The notes under the pieces: model-generated | What the model was told of the DNA's origin: nothing | The model's database searches: none | What the model saw: the letters and a program-made list of their open reading frames with translations, nothing else | Translations under genes and position numbers: made by a program | Assembly (NCBI GenBank): GCA_947568835.1 | Contig: OX387603.1 | Span: 27,676,651 to 27,740,650 of the forward strand | DNA: 64,000 bases | Direction of reading: 5' to 3' | DNA from: Protonemura montana | Taxonomy: Eukaryota > Arthropoda > Insecta > Plecoptera > Nemouridae | Part shown: positions 22,901-34,857 of the stretch, piece after piece | Position numbering within the stretch: position 1 is the stretch's first letter | Layout of the letters: every line of letters begins with the position of its first letter

Positions 22901-25900
22901 TATGCTCTATCCAGGTTATTTGAGATCAGCTGGCTAGATCCTATACTCTATCCAAGTTATTTGAGATCAGCTGACTGGATCCTATGCTCTATCCAGGTTA
23001 TTTGAGATCAGCTTGCTGGATCCCATGCTCTATCCAGGTTATTTGAGATCAGCTTGCTGGATCCCATGCTCTATCCAGGTTATTTGAGATCAGAGATGCT
23101 GACTCCCACTTTTCACAGCCACTTAGAGTTCACAGCGAGAGAAAATAAACACAAGTTTGAAGTTCAAAGCCACGGGGCCATTAGCACTAAATTTGTAAAC
23201 ACCCCTCGTTTGTTTATATCGTCGATAGTCTGTCACCGCCCGCTTGTTGCGTCGAACACAGTTGCAGTGGTGACAACGACCGTAGCGAGTGACGCGGTGA
23301 AAAAATCCGCCGCGCGAATCCACCAGCAACAGATGGCGTTTGTTTTTGTTTTTATCGCGGTCGCGAGCAATTGGAATCCATGGCGTTCTTAGTGCAGTGA
23401 TAAAAGAAATTGAAAAAGTCACGTCCGGTGGTTTGAAGACAGATTAAAATGTATAAACTTCGCTTGTTTTTTATTGGAGCTGTCATCAAACAATATGGCA
23501 AATGCTATTTATAAAGTGTGTCGTGAAATTATAAAATCAGGGTGGCTGAAATTCGATGAAATCATTTAGACAGTCGAAAACGAATTGTTTTTCTTGCTCA
23601 AGTCGAACGGTTTTTAACGCCTGCCAAGTGAACTAAACTGAAGATACAGTTTCTGTATTTTGTTTCTTTTTACAGAACTTCTTTTGTTTTCAACGAAGCT
23701 TTGCAAATAATGGCGTCGGTTACTGTTAAGTTGTGATGAACTTGAAACCTTGGTCTGGAACAAAGTAGCAGCGATTTGATTTCATCAAAATGTCTTCCAA
23801 ACCAACAACAAAATGGCTACCACTGTAACAACGATCGATGAAATCCAACCAAATGAAAGACTTGAGCAAAGCCGAGTCGTGCACCATTAAGTGCAGTTTA
23901 TTCCATCAACAGGGTCAGAGCTCGTATTTATATAAACTCTGCAGTATGCAATGCTTGACGTGGCAAATTTCTCCCCTTCTTGCAGTTTGACGGCTGCACC
24001 AAGGCGTTCTCTCGGCTGGAAAACCTGAAGATCCACCAGCGGTCGCATACCGGTGAACGACCCTACTCCTGTCAGTACTCTGGCTGCACCAAAGCTTTCA
24101 GTAACAGTTCAGATCGTGCCAAGCATCAGAGAACTCACTTTGACACGGTGAGTGGTCGCCCATCCGATACCTGACCTGGCAATGCGTCGTGCACCTCATG
24201 GTGTTGTCTTTGTTACAGAGTTACAAGCGTTCTGAAAACAGAACCAAACTGATATAGTCAATGCTTTGTTGATTGAAATTTGATATGATAATTAGAGTGA
24301 GATTTATGTATTATGACTTTGATTTTTTATTAATATTTTCTGTTGCAAGAATTAATTGGTTGTTGATAAAGCAAATACTTGCCTAGAAGGGAAATGATAG
24401 CCTGCTCCTAGCCTTACCACCGCCCCAACTTAAAGCTTCTTCCAAAGAAGACAACTCGTAACGAGTTTGATAGAGCGGCGACAGAAGTTGAAACCCAACG
24501 GAAAGCTGGCTCCTGAAAGCTCCAATCTTCCTCGTTAAAGTGCATAAAGTTCCCATTCATTCCTGTCACAGTGGTCGGCTGCATAACTTAGATCCTAACA
24601 GTAAAATACCAGGAATAATTAATCATGAATACAAATGTATTTTACTTGCTAGAAAATAACCATCTTTGCTCGAAATTTAAGAAAAACCCGCCAATCAAGA
24701 GCCTTTTATCGATGATGAAAATAATGTTTTTGTGTTGACTGCGCAGAAACCGTACGCGTGTCAAGTGATTGGCTGCGCAAAGCGGTACACAGACCCAAGT
24801 TCGCTGCGCAAACACGTCAAGAATCACACTGCGAGCGAGCAGGCGCAGGCCAGGCGTAGGAGCAGGGGAGACGTCTCACCGCCGGCGCAGCAGCTGCGTG
24901 GTAAGTCAGCGCAGCGATGGATCCTATATGTCACACGATCGGTCTCTCGGTACCTGTGCAAGAAAGTAGATGAATGTAAAAGTGGTCTAAGAAGAGTTTC
25001 AGCTCAACACAGAGTCCTCAAAATGCGTTACAATTCACTGCTGAGCGGAGTGTGATGGTCACCCATTCCAACTGAGTCAGCGCTGTGTTGCTTAACTTCG
25101 GCAATCATCGCGAGAACTCACTTTCAAGTGTTTTTAAGAACGTTTACTTGCCGTAATTGTTCAGGGGTTCGATTTTTTTTATAAACAGCCACCGATTTAT
25201 CAGTTATGAAGGAAGCTTTGGATTCACTTGCCGCTGATAGCAAGTGTAACCCACCCAATCCTCGTGATGGACAGCCGTAGACCAGCATATAAAACAACTG
25301 GCAAGGCGCCACTACCCCTGACTCAAACTTCATCATAGCACCCAACTGTTCCTTGCCACTTGACGCCAATTGTTTAATCTCCCAACAGGTCATCCAACTG
25401 CAACCAGTGACCTCCACGCGTGCCAGCTACCCTATGCTCACTCGCCTTGCGAGGAGGTGAACGGCAACTACCAGACGAGGTCCGAACGAGAGGGAGAATG
25501 CCACAACGCAGCGTACCACGAAGCTGAAGACACCCAGCTCGAGTACGTCCCATTCGAGTCGGTTCGGAAGCTGCTCGGCGAGCACTTCGGTGAGTTGGCA
25601 AACATCTTTGTCTCTGATGACTGGTGGGTTGTGTCTGCCCAAAGTCTGGGATATTTATTTACCCCCTTGATCGTAAATGCCCTGTTGGTCAATTTTCCCA
25701 GCTACATCAAGTGGGATAGTTGTGGGTATCACAACCCACAAATCATGTGGGCATTTCGACTTTCAACCATATGGAAGTATGATGTATCTTTCAAAGCTCT
25801 ACTTTTGAGTTGAAGAATTGGTAACACCGACTCTTCAGCCCTTTAGCCAAACGGGGAATTGTTCAGTTGAGTGAGTCATGTCGGGTATGGATGGAGTGGA

Positions 25901-26650
25901 TGGTTTTGACCGCTCTCACTTGCTGTTTGAGCGTTTTCAAAGTGAGCTGAAGTAAATGCTGGATTGAGATATGTACATTTTGATGCCTTTTAAAACCCCT
26001 CGAGGAATTCACAAAAGTGCAATGTCACAGTGGTTTTCATGACATATAAAGTGACAGGTGCTCAGAACCATAACTCTGTGGAGCTAATGATAGAATTAAA
26101 ATTCTCGCAGCTGAATGACAAATGTGAGACAATGAATCAAAACAATGCTCTACGTTTGAGTGGTGCTATTTTCAGATCAAGAGCGTTTTAAATCCTCGAG
26201 TTGGCCAAAAAGTCTCCCGGACTGACAAAAAGTGTGGTACTAGGATCAAAAAAAGTTGGTGTATTTCTTACATCTAAAAATAGTGTTTGATTGCTAAATT
26301 GCAGTTGGTACACATGGTGAAAGAACTCGCTTGTAATTTAAAATGTTTGATTGCTAAATTGTAGTTGGTACACATGGTGAAAGAACTCGCTTGTAATTTA
26401 AAATTGTTGATGCCGGCAACATGAAACATTGCCAGTAGCTCATGCACTCGACAAAATAAAGTGAGAATTATCAGGTTAAAACATGGCATAAAGTTTTCTG
26501 TTTTGTTTATTTCCAGGATATTTAGACTCTTCGACCCACGATCAACTCTACATGGAGTCGGAGATCGAACAGCAGTTCCTTGAGTTAAGCAACCTTGAAA
26601 AAACTCCGAATGAAAACATCTTACCATTATTCCAGGACCATGTCCTATAA
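19916..26650 (+). CDS. GLIS-family (GLIS1/3, lame duck-like) five-zinc-finger transcription factor, complete
   Basis: Nuclear DNA-binding regulator of the Gli/Zic/GLIS class. Exons: 19916-20148, 20840-21086, 21536-21788, 22117-22337, 23986-24147, 24747-24900, 25389-25589, 26517-26650. All phases agree, giving 534 aa and TAA. Residues 1-245 are acidic and low-complexity, with a basic stretch ([11 protein letters not shown]). Five tandem C2H2 fingers occupy ~249-400: CRWTDC...HIEKAH, CLWTGC...HMRVH, CPFDGC...HQRSH, CQYSGC...HQRTH, CQVIGC...HVKNH. The family blocks [22 protein letters not shown], split here over exon 4, and [13 protein letters not shown] and [12 protein letters not shown] are diagnostic of GLIS proteins over Gli or Zic. 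A basic tail (ARRRSRG) follows finger 5, then a C-terminal region with an acidic end. GLIS1/3 versus lame duck orthology is not settled. Confidence 0.92.
20262..20312 (+). repeat. 5S-rRNA-derived fragment in GLIS intron 1
   Basis: GAAGTTAAGCAACACCACGC followed by GCATTGGATGGGTGACC corresponds to the internal promoter segment of 5S rRNA, as in the SINE heads at 17.8 kb and 33.5 kb. No SINE body follows. Confidence 0.6.
20399..20575 (+). repeat. Dispersed repeat related to 42049-42417
   Basis: Shares CATGTCTACTTGATGTAA, ACTGGGTTTTGAATGCTAAG and TTTCCCAACGTTT-type blocks with the element at 42 kb. It is non-coding and lies in GLIS intron 1. Confidence 0.6.
22430..23093 (+). repeat. 41-bp minisatellite (about 11 units), second locus
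   Basis: Same 41-bp unit (core GAGATCAGCTGGCTGGATCC) as at 5508-6111, with the array at about 22636-23093. It is preceded by a diverged copy of the same ~150-bp flank (TTAAGTGTTTTCATCGGCAG, compare 5405-5425). It lies in the GLIS intron between the exons coding fingers 1-2 and 3-4. Confidence 0.9.
23100..23420 (+). promoter_or_regulatory. GC/CpG-richer island in GLIS intron 4, possible internal promoter
   Basis: Much richer in CG dinucleotides than the surrounding intron (for example TCACCGCCCGCTTGTTGCGT and AATCCGCCGCGCGAATCC). Short blocks echo the presumed GLIS 5' region: GTCGCGAGCAATTGG here against GTCGAGCAATTGTG at 19305, and GTGCAGTGATAA against GTGCAGTGATAG at 19430. This suggests an alternative start, but there is no direct evidence of transcription. 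Confidence 0.25.
24150..24182 (-). repeat. 5S-derived fragment immediately after a GLIS splice donor
   Basis: GGTCGCCCATCCGATACCTGACC is the antisense of the 5S C-box segment and begins within 5 bp of the GT donor at 24148. Confidence 0.45.
25052..25117 (-). repeat. 5S-rRNA-derived fragment in GLIS intron 6
   Basis: GATGGTCACCCATTCCAACTG, then GTGTTGCTTAACTTCGGCAATC, is the antisense of the 5S promoter segment with a small internal deletion. No SINE body is attached. Confidence 0.6.
26281..26406. repeat. Tandem duplication of ~62 bp in GLIS intron 7
   Basis: Two adjacent, almost identical copies containing GGTACACATGGTGAAAGAAC, about 110 bp before the last GLIS exon. Confidence 0.85.
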
Positions 26651-27699
26651 GTCTTGGAGAGTTGGACTTTTCCAGAAGTTAAGACATTCTGAGCGACCGC
26701 CGCTAGAGGCTGTCTGGCCTGTGTGCTGTTGGCCAGTCGATGAATATTCTCCATCAGAAGGAATGGACAGCCAATAGCTTGGTATTCTGTCGAAGACATC
26801 TTGCTCGTGATATTGTTTCTCAAATCCACTGGGATTTCCGAGCGAAACAATGAATATTTATAATAATCTTGTGAAAGTGAGTCATGCATGAAATTATGTA
26901 AGTGTTTTTTGCATGTGTAGGCCAATTACATAAGATCAATCAATTACTGTCAATTGACTAAAGTGATTAAACAATGATCTCAGAACTATCTTAAAAAATC
27001 TCTCCTAGGATAATGATTATCAAGTTGGAGTGGTGCTCTCTTGGAGATATTTTCTATGTATTTCCAGACTAATTTTTTGTCGGCCACGTAGGTTAAAGAG
27101 TCAATCGATGCAAATATTAATTATGTAAGTCTGTAAAATATTGCTGTCTGTAAATAAGTGAATTGTATTGTGACTGATTTGCCTGTTTTTTAATACATTT
27201 TTTTACAAATGCAAGATATAATTTCATTCTTTTTACCAATTAAAATGTTTTTAGAAGTTACATTTCTACCCAATCACATTATCCTCTCGAAGTTGCGATG
27301 CTTATGGTGCTACTGACCGGCCAATCGAATCAACCAACGACTTTTAAACAACTTCCAGTTCAAAATCTCACAATTTTATTTGCAACATCTGACAACGAAT
27401 TAAAATGCTTTTAAATTCAACTGTGGTTCAAAAATAAAACATCAAGAGGTGATCATATCACAGATACTGAAGTTTCTAAATGTTAACAAGCGTTCATTTT
27501 TCTGCACAAATAATATGAATAGAATCCATTCGAATACAAATTCAACAAATTTCAAACATTGAAAAATGATTGGCCCCACGACCGCGTTTTAAGAGCTCTC
27601 TTCCGACAGTGTTTGGGACAGAGATATCTCTCTCTTAAACAAAACTAGTCGGCCGCGGCTGGTGGTTTTTAAAAGTGGAAGCCGTGTTAACCAAGGTCT
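26651..27699. other. Convergent 3' regions of the GLIS and GILT genes
   Basis: AT-rich non-coding DNA between two stop codons of converging genes. A minus-strand AATAAA at 27375-27380 lies ~320 bp after the GILT stop and is the best candidate for its polyadenylation signal. No other gene or repeat was recognised. Confidence 0.5.
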
Positions 27700-30600
27700 C
27701 TAGTAGTACTGGCGTTGTCGTCCAACACACGCTGTCGGCTTCTCGCCCACGATCTTCTCACAGACGAGGCTGAGAAGGTCGACCAAAGCACTGCTCTGGT
27801 CAGCAGAGGTGTACACCTGAAAGAAATCAGCACAATTCAGAAACTCTGTCGGGCGATCTCACCATCTGCATGACTACTAAGTAGAATCTACAGATGAATC
27901 TCCTTTAGGTACATTGGTACATTTTGTTTCAAAGTTGGCAACAACTTTTCATCTTAGAAAGATGATACTATTCAGGCGAGATATACAGCCATGTGCAGAT
28001 GACACAGGCTAGGGGCCAGTGGAACCAGGGGGAACGTCTTACTTTTCAGAATAAACCCAGCCTTCGACCTAGCAAACTGTCGACACTAACACGGATCGCT
28101 TTACGAGCTCTGACAATGTCAAGGAGCCCACACGTCTTGCGACATGCCGTTCAGTCAGGTACATAGTGGATGTCATATGGGTGACGAGGATTTGTCAAGC
28201 TCACCCCATCGAATGCAACTGTCGGCACGAAGGTAATGGTCGGCTCAAAGTTGTGGGTGCGGTCCCCGTAAGCGACCAGCAGGGTATCTCCTCGCGAACC
28301 ATCGATGCACGCCTTGATCGGGGTGTAAGAAACACCAACTTCTTCGGCGCACTGCGATCGAGAAAGAACACGTCTGGGTTAACATAGCGAAGCTGGTCGT
28401 AAAGAGGCTAAGAAAAGCTTGGCGCAGACAAAGCCAGCTTCTGCCCAACACAAAACGGGGCAGGGCAGTTAGATGAAGGATGGAGGATTGTTTAATGGCT
28501 TCGGTGCTGGTTAATAACTCACCGTCGGTCCAGCAGTAGGCGGGTACTGGTTGCTCATGGCACAATGCACGAACTCTACGTCCAGCGTCTGATTTCCGGC
28601 GAACACATCCAGTGCGCACGCCTGCACGCGGTTTCCGGCACACTCATCCGGCCCGTGCTGGCATTGATAGGTCCACTGGCCGTTAGCATCTTGCTCGTGC
28701 TGAAAGATGTTGAAAACATTTTGTCATTAGGTGGGTTTGTGCGCTGTCCATCCTAGCCATTCCTATGATACTGAATGCACGCTAGTAAGAAGCAGGGGGC
28801 AAACGCATTTAAAACTTGTCCCTAAATCAAAAATACTAATATCCAAGTCCAACCCTATGTGCCCTGGATAGTGAGCTGAGTTTCTCATAATAGCTGTTGG
28901 TTGATGACGATTGCCTTCACTGCCCTTATTATTTTTAATTTATCGGTGACCGCATTCCAGAGAATTTATACAGATCCAATGTTCTCATTTGCTAAGTTAC
29001 TTGCGTTTGCCGCGCCGCATTTCCTGTTCTGAAACAGGTGACTTTAAAATCAGGCCACCGCCAAATTTTGTCAATGTAACAGACTTGTCTCTGGTTGTGG
29101 TTTTGTACTTTGTTAACGCAATTCGTCACAACTTGCGGCACTTGTAGCGAACATTGAAACTGTCGCCAACCGAGTCCTCATGTTCATGAATAATGGAGGC
29201 ACTACCTCGAGCACTTGTTTCCATGCTCGTGGCTAGCGCTCGACTTTTATGCAAATCCGGGACAACATTGGTCACCCAGACCAGACCCGATTTGTACCCC
29301 AGAAGAAACGTTGGTTGGCCGAGAAACAGGTTTGATCGGTCTCGATATTATCAAAGTTAGTTACATTCTTTAGCGTGGGCTTAAAATAACTCCTCTCATC
29401 TGAATTGAGCTTGACCTCAGCCAGTGGTTACCTGTTTCAAATTTTATTGCTCATTTTGATAACATAAACCTAAATTTGCCTGGCTAGGTACAGGCACTTC
29501 CAAGGTAGATTTGAAAATATTGTTTGGCCTTTGAATTTTAGATTTCTTCACAACAGTGTGGAGCCAAAAGAATCGTTTAATTTCTTTTGAAGGAAAAATT
29601 TTCTTTGACAAAATTCTGTTTTAAAATCAGACCTTTCCATACCAATTTATTTTCAAAAGTCAGGGAATCGAATTGAAACGCTGGTTATCAAATCAACAAT
29701 TAAACGAGAACAAATGTTAAAGATCATCATTGAGTTGCAGATAAGTGTGAATCCACGTGTCCAGTTAAAGCCGAACAATTACTCATCTTATCTCCGAGCC
29801 TGACACACAAATCATTCACCACTAAATTAATTGACAGAATAAACTTGTTAATTCAAGGTACAAGTCCAAGGCTACCGATTCCCAGATCTACCTAACAGCT
29901 GATTGTACACAATGTCAAAGACCTCGTCGTCTGGCTTTCATATGATTGTACCTAATTAATGGGGTGCTCTTCTCGGACGAAGGACGTCTGGCTTGGCCGC
30001 GGGCAGAGCCGAGATTTGATTGGATGATTTGATAGGCGCAAAGTGGTGCGATTGAAAAGCGCGATGGAGGGGCGGGGGCAAGAGTAATCTCAAGTAGGCT
30101 CGAAATTAGATCTAAAAATAGAAGCGTATGGTCATTTGACACACTAGGCCAAATCGACACTATTAAGTTAATATTGGAATTATATATTTGAAATCGATCA
30201 ACGCAACTGCCTCGGTGTGGCATAAACACATCGGTCAGTACATCATCGAGTGGTTCGAGTTCTGAAAATAGGTTTTGTCAAGTTAGTTCCGTTGCAAATA
30301 CATATTGAGCCGTGCGACTCACCGTCGCCTTCCCGTAGGGGACGAAGTCAACTTTCACGTAGTCTTTCCCGAGCGCGGTCCAGGTGGGGTAGAGCTGGCG
30401 GTTGATGAAGCGGATGCTGTCTGGACAGAGGCTCTCGTAGTAGACGGAGATCAGAATAGGCTCCTGCAAGTTCAGTATTAACAATCATCTATAGGCACGT
30501 GTGTTCTGCGTTTCATGGGGATACGATTCCTGCTACATGTTGGAGACGCTTACACAAACAAATTGATTCAGATTTATTATCATATTGCAGTGGAGCAATA

Positions 30601-31743
30601 AATAGTCCACTAAAATGTTCTTTAAGATAAAAAAAATAAAAATTCTTTCAGCAGATACTTTCAATTTTACAAGGTTTTCAAAATCATCCTTCTGTAACGA
30701 TTTGTTTGGTCAATAGAACAGTTTGCCTCGAGTTGTGAGGTGAATGTACATTCATGATTGGACCAAATTAAAGTTAGGACATCATTTCCTTGTTCGCAAG
30801 GTCGATCGATGGGAAGATGAGCATTAAAACAATGTCATGACAACGCAGATCTATCTGTGACTTTTAATGATTCTTAATGTTCTGGCCGGATAGCTTTGAG
30901 CTCGTGGGACAAAATCAAAAGATTGTCCACCAGATTGTCTACCAGAATCACCCGAACAGCAAATCAGGGACGCGAGGCGGAGAGCAAACATTGACTAAAC
31001 AGTTTCTGATCACACTATGACACCCTGGCCAAGCATGGTATTCTAATTGGTAATACACACACATTTAGTTCAAATGAAAACTTGACAAGATTTTAAGCAA
31101 GTATTTTATTATTAGTATTTTATTCGCATTTTATTTTATTAGTATTAGTATTTGATTAAGTATTTTATTATTATTAGCAAGCAGGTATTTTATTTATCTC
31201 GCTTCAGTGTTTTTTTTCCACCGTTTCATCCAATTAACCCGTTCGGACACGTTTACATAAAACAATTCAGCAACAATTGAAGATTAACAATGCGATCAAA
31301 GTCAAGCTTCGAATTATCTTCTCGGCAGATTATGAGTGCATGCAATACAAGACAAGGCAGAATTATGAACAACCTCACAAAGTTACATAATAACATGCAG
31401 CTCACAAATCGGCAATATATCATGTCCATGAAATTCCACTTTGACTTTCAGATTTTCAGAATCTTTTTAACCGCTTTCTTTTTCGTGATATTTTCTGCAA
31501 ATGTTTTTGGTTCGTGGCCCTTATTTTGCAAGCAAGACACGTGGCTGTTCAAGTTTTCGCTTCTTGGTTAGGTTTCTAACAAGCAAACCCAAAAATTCCA
31601 ACAAAAACTTGATAAACATCAAATCGAATGTAAACTCCCACCAACTTAACCTAACCCTAGTTTTACCCAAATGATTGCAAGCAAACAAGACTTACGGCCG
31701 AAGCTAACGCGACCAGAGCAGCGAAGGCGAAGTACAACAACAT
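27700..31743 (-). CDS. GILT-like lysosomal thiol reductase, complete
   Basis: Gamma-interferon-inducible lysosomal thiol reductase family; members reduce disulfides in the lysosome and act in insect and crustacean immunity. Exons (minus): 31743-31696, 30463-30323, 28699-28523, 28351-28205, 27816-27700. All junctions are phase 0, giving 209 aa. Exon 1 encodes the start of a signal peptide (MLLYFAFAALVALASA). The thioredoxin-like active site is ESLCPDSIRF, a CxxS instead of the classical CxxC. The GILT signature CQHGPDECAGN is near residue 77, with a Cys pattern (VQACALD, VEFVHC) and CAEEVGVSYTPIKAC as in other GILTs. NQTLDVE is one potential N-glycosylation site. CxxS would change redox chemistry, so activity is uncertain. 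No neighbouring paralogue is seen. Confidence 0.93.
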
Positions 31744-32261
31744 CTTCTAAGATATGAAGGTCCTCACAGTAGCAGGCAAAACAGAGGAATGAGATCGGAC
31801 AGCACAGCCTCTCGGCTTTTAACGCTGCCCACTCGAGAAGCGATCGTAACCAACGTGCATGTTTGGTTGCATACCATTGGTAGAAGAAGAATAATGCTGC
31901 CATCTTTAAAGATTAGATATTTATCAATTGTTTGATTGCTGGCCGTTGATTAGGTATTATCTTTCGAGTTTATCCAAATTGGTTGTGACTTGTTTTTATG
32001 GTCAATGTTTTGAAATGTAGATGAGGTTGGCTTGCTATCTTTAAAGCCATTAGGAGTTAGTGTAGCAGGTAGCTAGGTTATGGTGGGAATACCGTGTAGT
32101 ACATGAACTATTTCTTCATGACTAGGTACTTTATTTTGTTGGTTAGGTGACCGCATTGAAAAAATGTCACTAAAGGGTAATAAAAACGTAGAAATTAAAA
32201 TAGCAAACTCTTTTATTATTATAAACTCTGTAACCGTCTCAAAAATTGATGCGCAAACGGG
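31744..32261. other. GILT upstream region, no gene seen
   Basis: Non-coding. It should hold the GILT promoter and 5' UTR on the minus strand. I could not identify a TATA box or start site with confidence. Confidence 0.4.
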
Positions 32262-32374
32262 GACTCGAACCCCGATCTCCACCTGTCGCGGGTGTTGCTC
32301 TAAACCATTGAGCTACTTGGACCCCGATCTCCACCTGTCGCGGGTGTTGCTCTAAACCATTGAGCTACTTGGAC
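32262..32374 (-). repeat. tRNA-like SINE head with exact 52-bp duplication
   Basis: On the minus strand, GTCCAAGTAGCTCAATGG (A box) and GGGGTTCGAGTCCCC (B box/T arm) are tRNA-like. The anticodon arm lacks U33 and the acceptor ends do not pair. Bases 32271-32322 are repeated exactly at 32323-32374, which duplicates the A-box half. Confidence 0.65.
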
Positions 32375-33400
32375 ACTGGCTTTTCGAGACGATTTTAGTG
32401 TATTTGATGAGAATGACGGATCATTAATAATATTAATGATAATACATTGTTTCTTGTCGCAGGAAGTCTCAGGCCAGGATTGTCTTAGCTAAAAAATTAC
32501 AAGCTAAAATTAATCTATATTAACACCATGTCCATTATTCGTCAAGTGACATAGACATGTCGCTTTTTATTTCAATAGAATTCTTTGACACTGTAAAAAA
32601 AACACAGTTTTTGATCTAAAAAATATTTTCATACTTTTTTAAATTTGATTTTCAAACTGCTTTTTGCATATATGCTAGTAGAGCATTAAACAGCACGATC
32701 ACTGTGCAGTGAACACCGGTCTCTTGGAGTACAAAACAGTATTTTTTACTAATAATTAAAATGTACCACTGCTAATGTAATTACACCTGAGTTGTTACGC
32801 AGGTTCATGACTTCAGTATAAAGAAATTAAACCTGATGGGATCGGATGGGCCCAATTACCCTAAACGTTCATTTGAGATGTTAATTCCATGTTTTACATA
32901 ATTCCATACCAAAATTAGCGAATAAATCCCATGAAAACGTCTGAATTATTGTCTGATTGCATTGAGCATGTTTTAAATCACTTATGAGGATTGATGTGAA
33001 CCTAAGATTGGAAACAAGCACCGAGTAAACACACATGTAGACCCCCCTTCCAGTGATTACCAAGTTTGCATTACAATGACATGTCAAATGCTACGCATGA
33101 GGAGAGTCGAGTTGAAGGCGTTTCGATCAATTCTCACCCTAAACTCTTGTAGATTCCCTATTTTTCAATTTCTTGGGTGCAAAGAAAGGTTTGTCTTCTT
33201 CCACCATTACTTTCTACGTCGGACAGTGGAACCTATGCTTTATCCTACTTGTACAAGATTATCCTTCTACGACCATCCACTTCCTGTCTCTTGCCCTTTC
33301 CGTTCAGCACACGTGTGTTGGGAACAAAGGTAAAACTCCAAGAACAAAACTCAGTATTCACACTCAGATTTATAAAGTAATTTATATGCGTAGGTTGCAA
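32375..33400. other. Intergenic, no feature seen
   Basis: AT-rich DNA with only short non-protein-like frames between the tRNA-like SINE and the poly-C run. Confidence 0.4.
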
Positions 33401-33425
33401 CCCCCCCCCCCCCCCCCCCCCCCCC
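33401..33425 (+). repeat. Poly-C tract (25 nt)
   Basis: Uninterrupted run of 25 C. The true length may vary through replication or sequencing slippage. Confidence 0.9.
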
Positions 33426-33477
33426 AAACCCATTGACAGATTTTGTAAACTCTTTGTCCAGGATGATTTTCTGAGAT

Positions 33478-34055
33478 TGTATCTCGTGAGATCACAGAAG
33501 TTAAGCAACACTGCGCTGAGTCAGGTATTGGATGGGTGACCATCATACACATGACCAGTTCTATTCGGGAGAGAGGTTGGAGGGATGAAAGTTAAGCAAC
33601 ACTGCGCTGGGTCAGGTATTGGATGGGTGACCATCATACACATGACCAGTTCTGTTTGGGAGAGAGGTTGGAGGGATGAAAGTAAAGCAACACTGCGCTG
33701 GGTCAGGTATTGGATGGGTGATCATCATACACATGACCAGTTCTATTCGGGAGAGAGGTTGGAGGGATGAAAGTTAGTACTGCAACTTTACTCGCCTTGC
33801 TTATCAACCTCTCGACAGCATGGATTTGTGGAGGAATCCCGCTGTTCGAGTTGTACCGTCCTTCGGAAGGGACGTTAAACCGGTGTTCCCCTTGGTGCTC
33901 TTCGACAGAAGTAGGCTACGTGCCGGCACCGGGTTTCCCATCCTACCTTCTAGGCTACGTTAGGTTCATCATCATCCTCAGAATCATCCACCCATTCACT
34001 GACGCCATTAGACCAGTGCCGCAGGTCAAACCCCAATAATCAATCAATCTGAGAT
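33478..34055 (+). mobile_element. 5S-rRNA-derived SINE, copy 2
   Basis: Three tandem heads of about 92 bp, each with AAGTTAAGCAACACTGCGCT (or AAGTAAAGCAAC), GGTATTGGATGGGTGA and a linker ending GAGAGAGGTTGGAGGGATGA. A body follows with CCGTCCTTCGGAAGGGACGT and a tail ending in AATAATCAATCAATC. The linker differs from that of copy 1, so head modules were exchanged or two subfamilies exist. It is inverted relative to copy 3. Confidence 0.8.
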
Positions 34056-34857
34056 TTTACGGATCCGTTTGGGTGCCATCTTAGATCCTTGGAGAGAGTG
34101 TCGTCTTCTGGCAAAGTCAAGCAGGGGGCTGAGAGTTTCTTCTGCAATAACCTACGATACAACCTCCAATACATACCAAAGTCGTCCGTAGCTGAGCACA
34201 TTTTCTGCGGAGACATTCACTCAAAATGCAACTCTACATGCACACAAAATGTCCCGGTATTTTCTGTAAGAAAACACAAGTTTTTCTTTATTCCCAGATT
34301 CTAGATCCAGATTACACGACCCTTCACCTGCCAGTTGCTAAACGTGTCTACCTATGACTGGCCACGGCGCTGGTACACATTCGATGCAATTGCGTCAGCT
34401 CCTTGCAGTCATAATAAAACTGATATAAAAATAGCTATTGTAAAGTATTTGTGATTGCTTTGACTTCACCAATCAGCCATAATCTTTGTAAGTACTGAGT
34501 ACTGGCGGCCGACGACAGTAATCGAATCACACATGTCACGCATTCGTCGTATTGGCTTCTCGGAGAGATGAGGTGGTTTGAAATACTATAAATGAATACT
34601 TATTTGTATTACACAAGTGTATTTAATTGTATGCCAGAAGTTTGGTGTCTCTGTTTCTTCCTCAGTCATCATATTTAGGTACAATTTTAAACATTGTTAA
34701 CTGAAAAAGAAAATTGGTTTTTAGAACCAACGAGCGTGTCCGACCTCTTTAAGATAAGTGCGCAATTAATGCTGATGGTCGCTCCTTATTTCCTTGGTTC
34801 TTTGCTACAAAATAACAATCTTCTATTTTGAATCTCCAACAACTTCCTCTTGATACG
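34056..34857. other. Spacer between inverted SINE copies, no feature seen
   Basis: About 800 bp of AT-rich DNA separating two inverted 5S-SINE copies. No coding frame or RNA gene is supported. Confidence 0.4.

Noticed and set aside
28565-28756. Plus-strand frames across the GILT exons
   Set aside because: They are shadows of minus-strand GILT exons, which have correct splice sites and the family signature.
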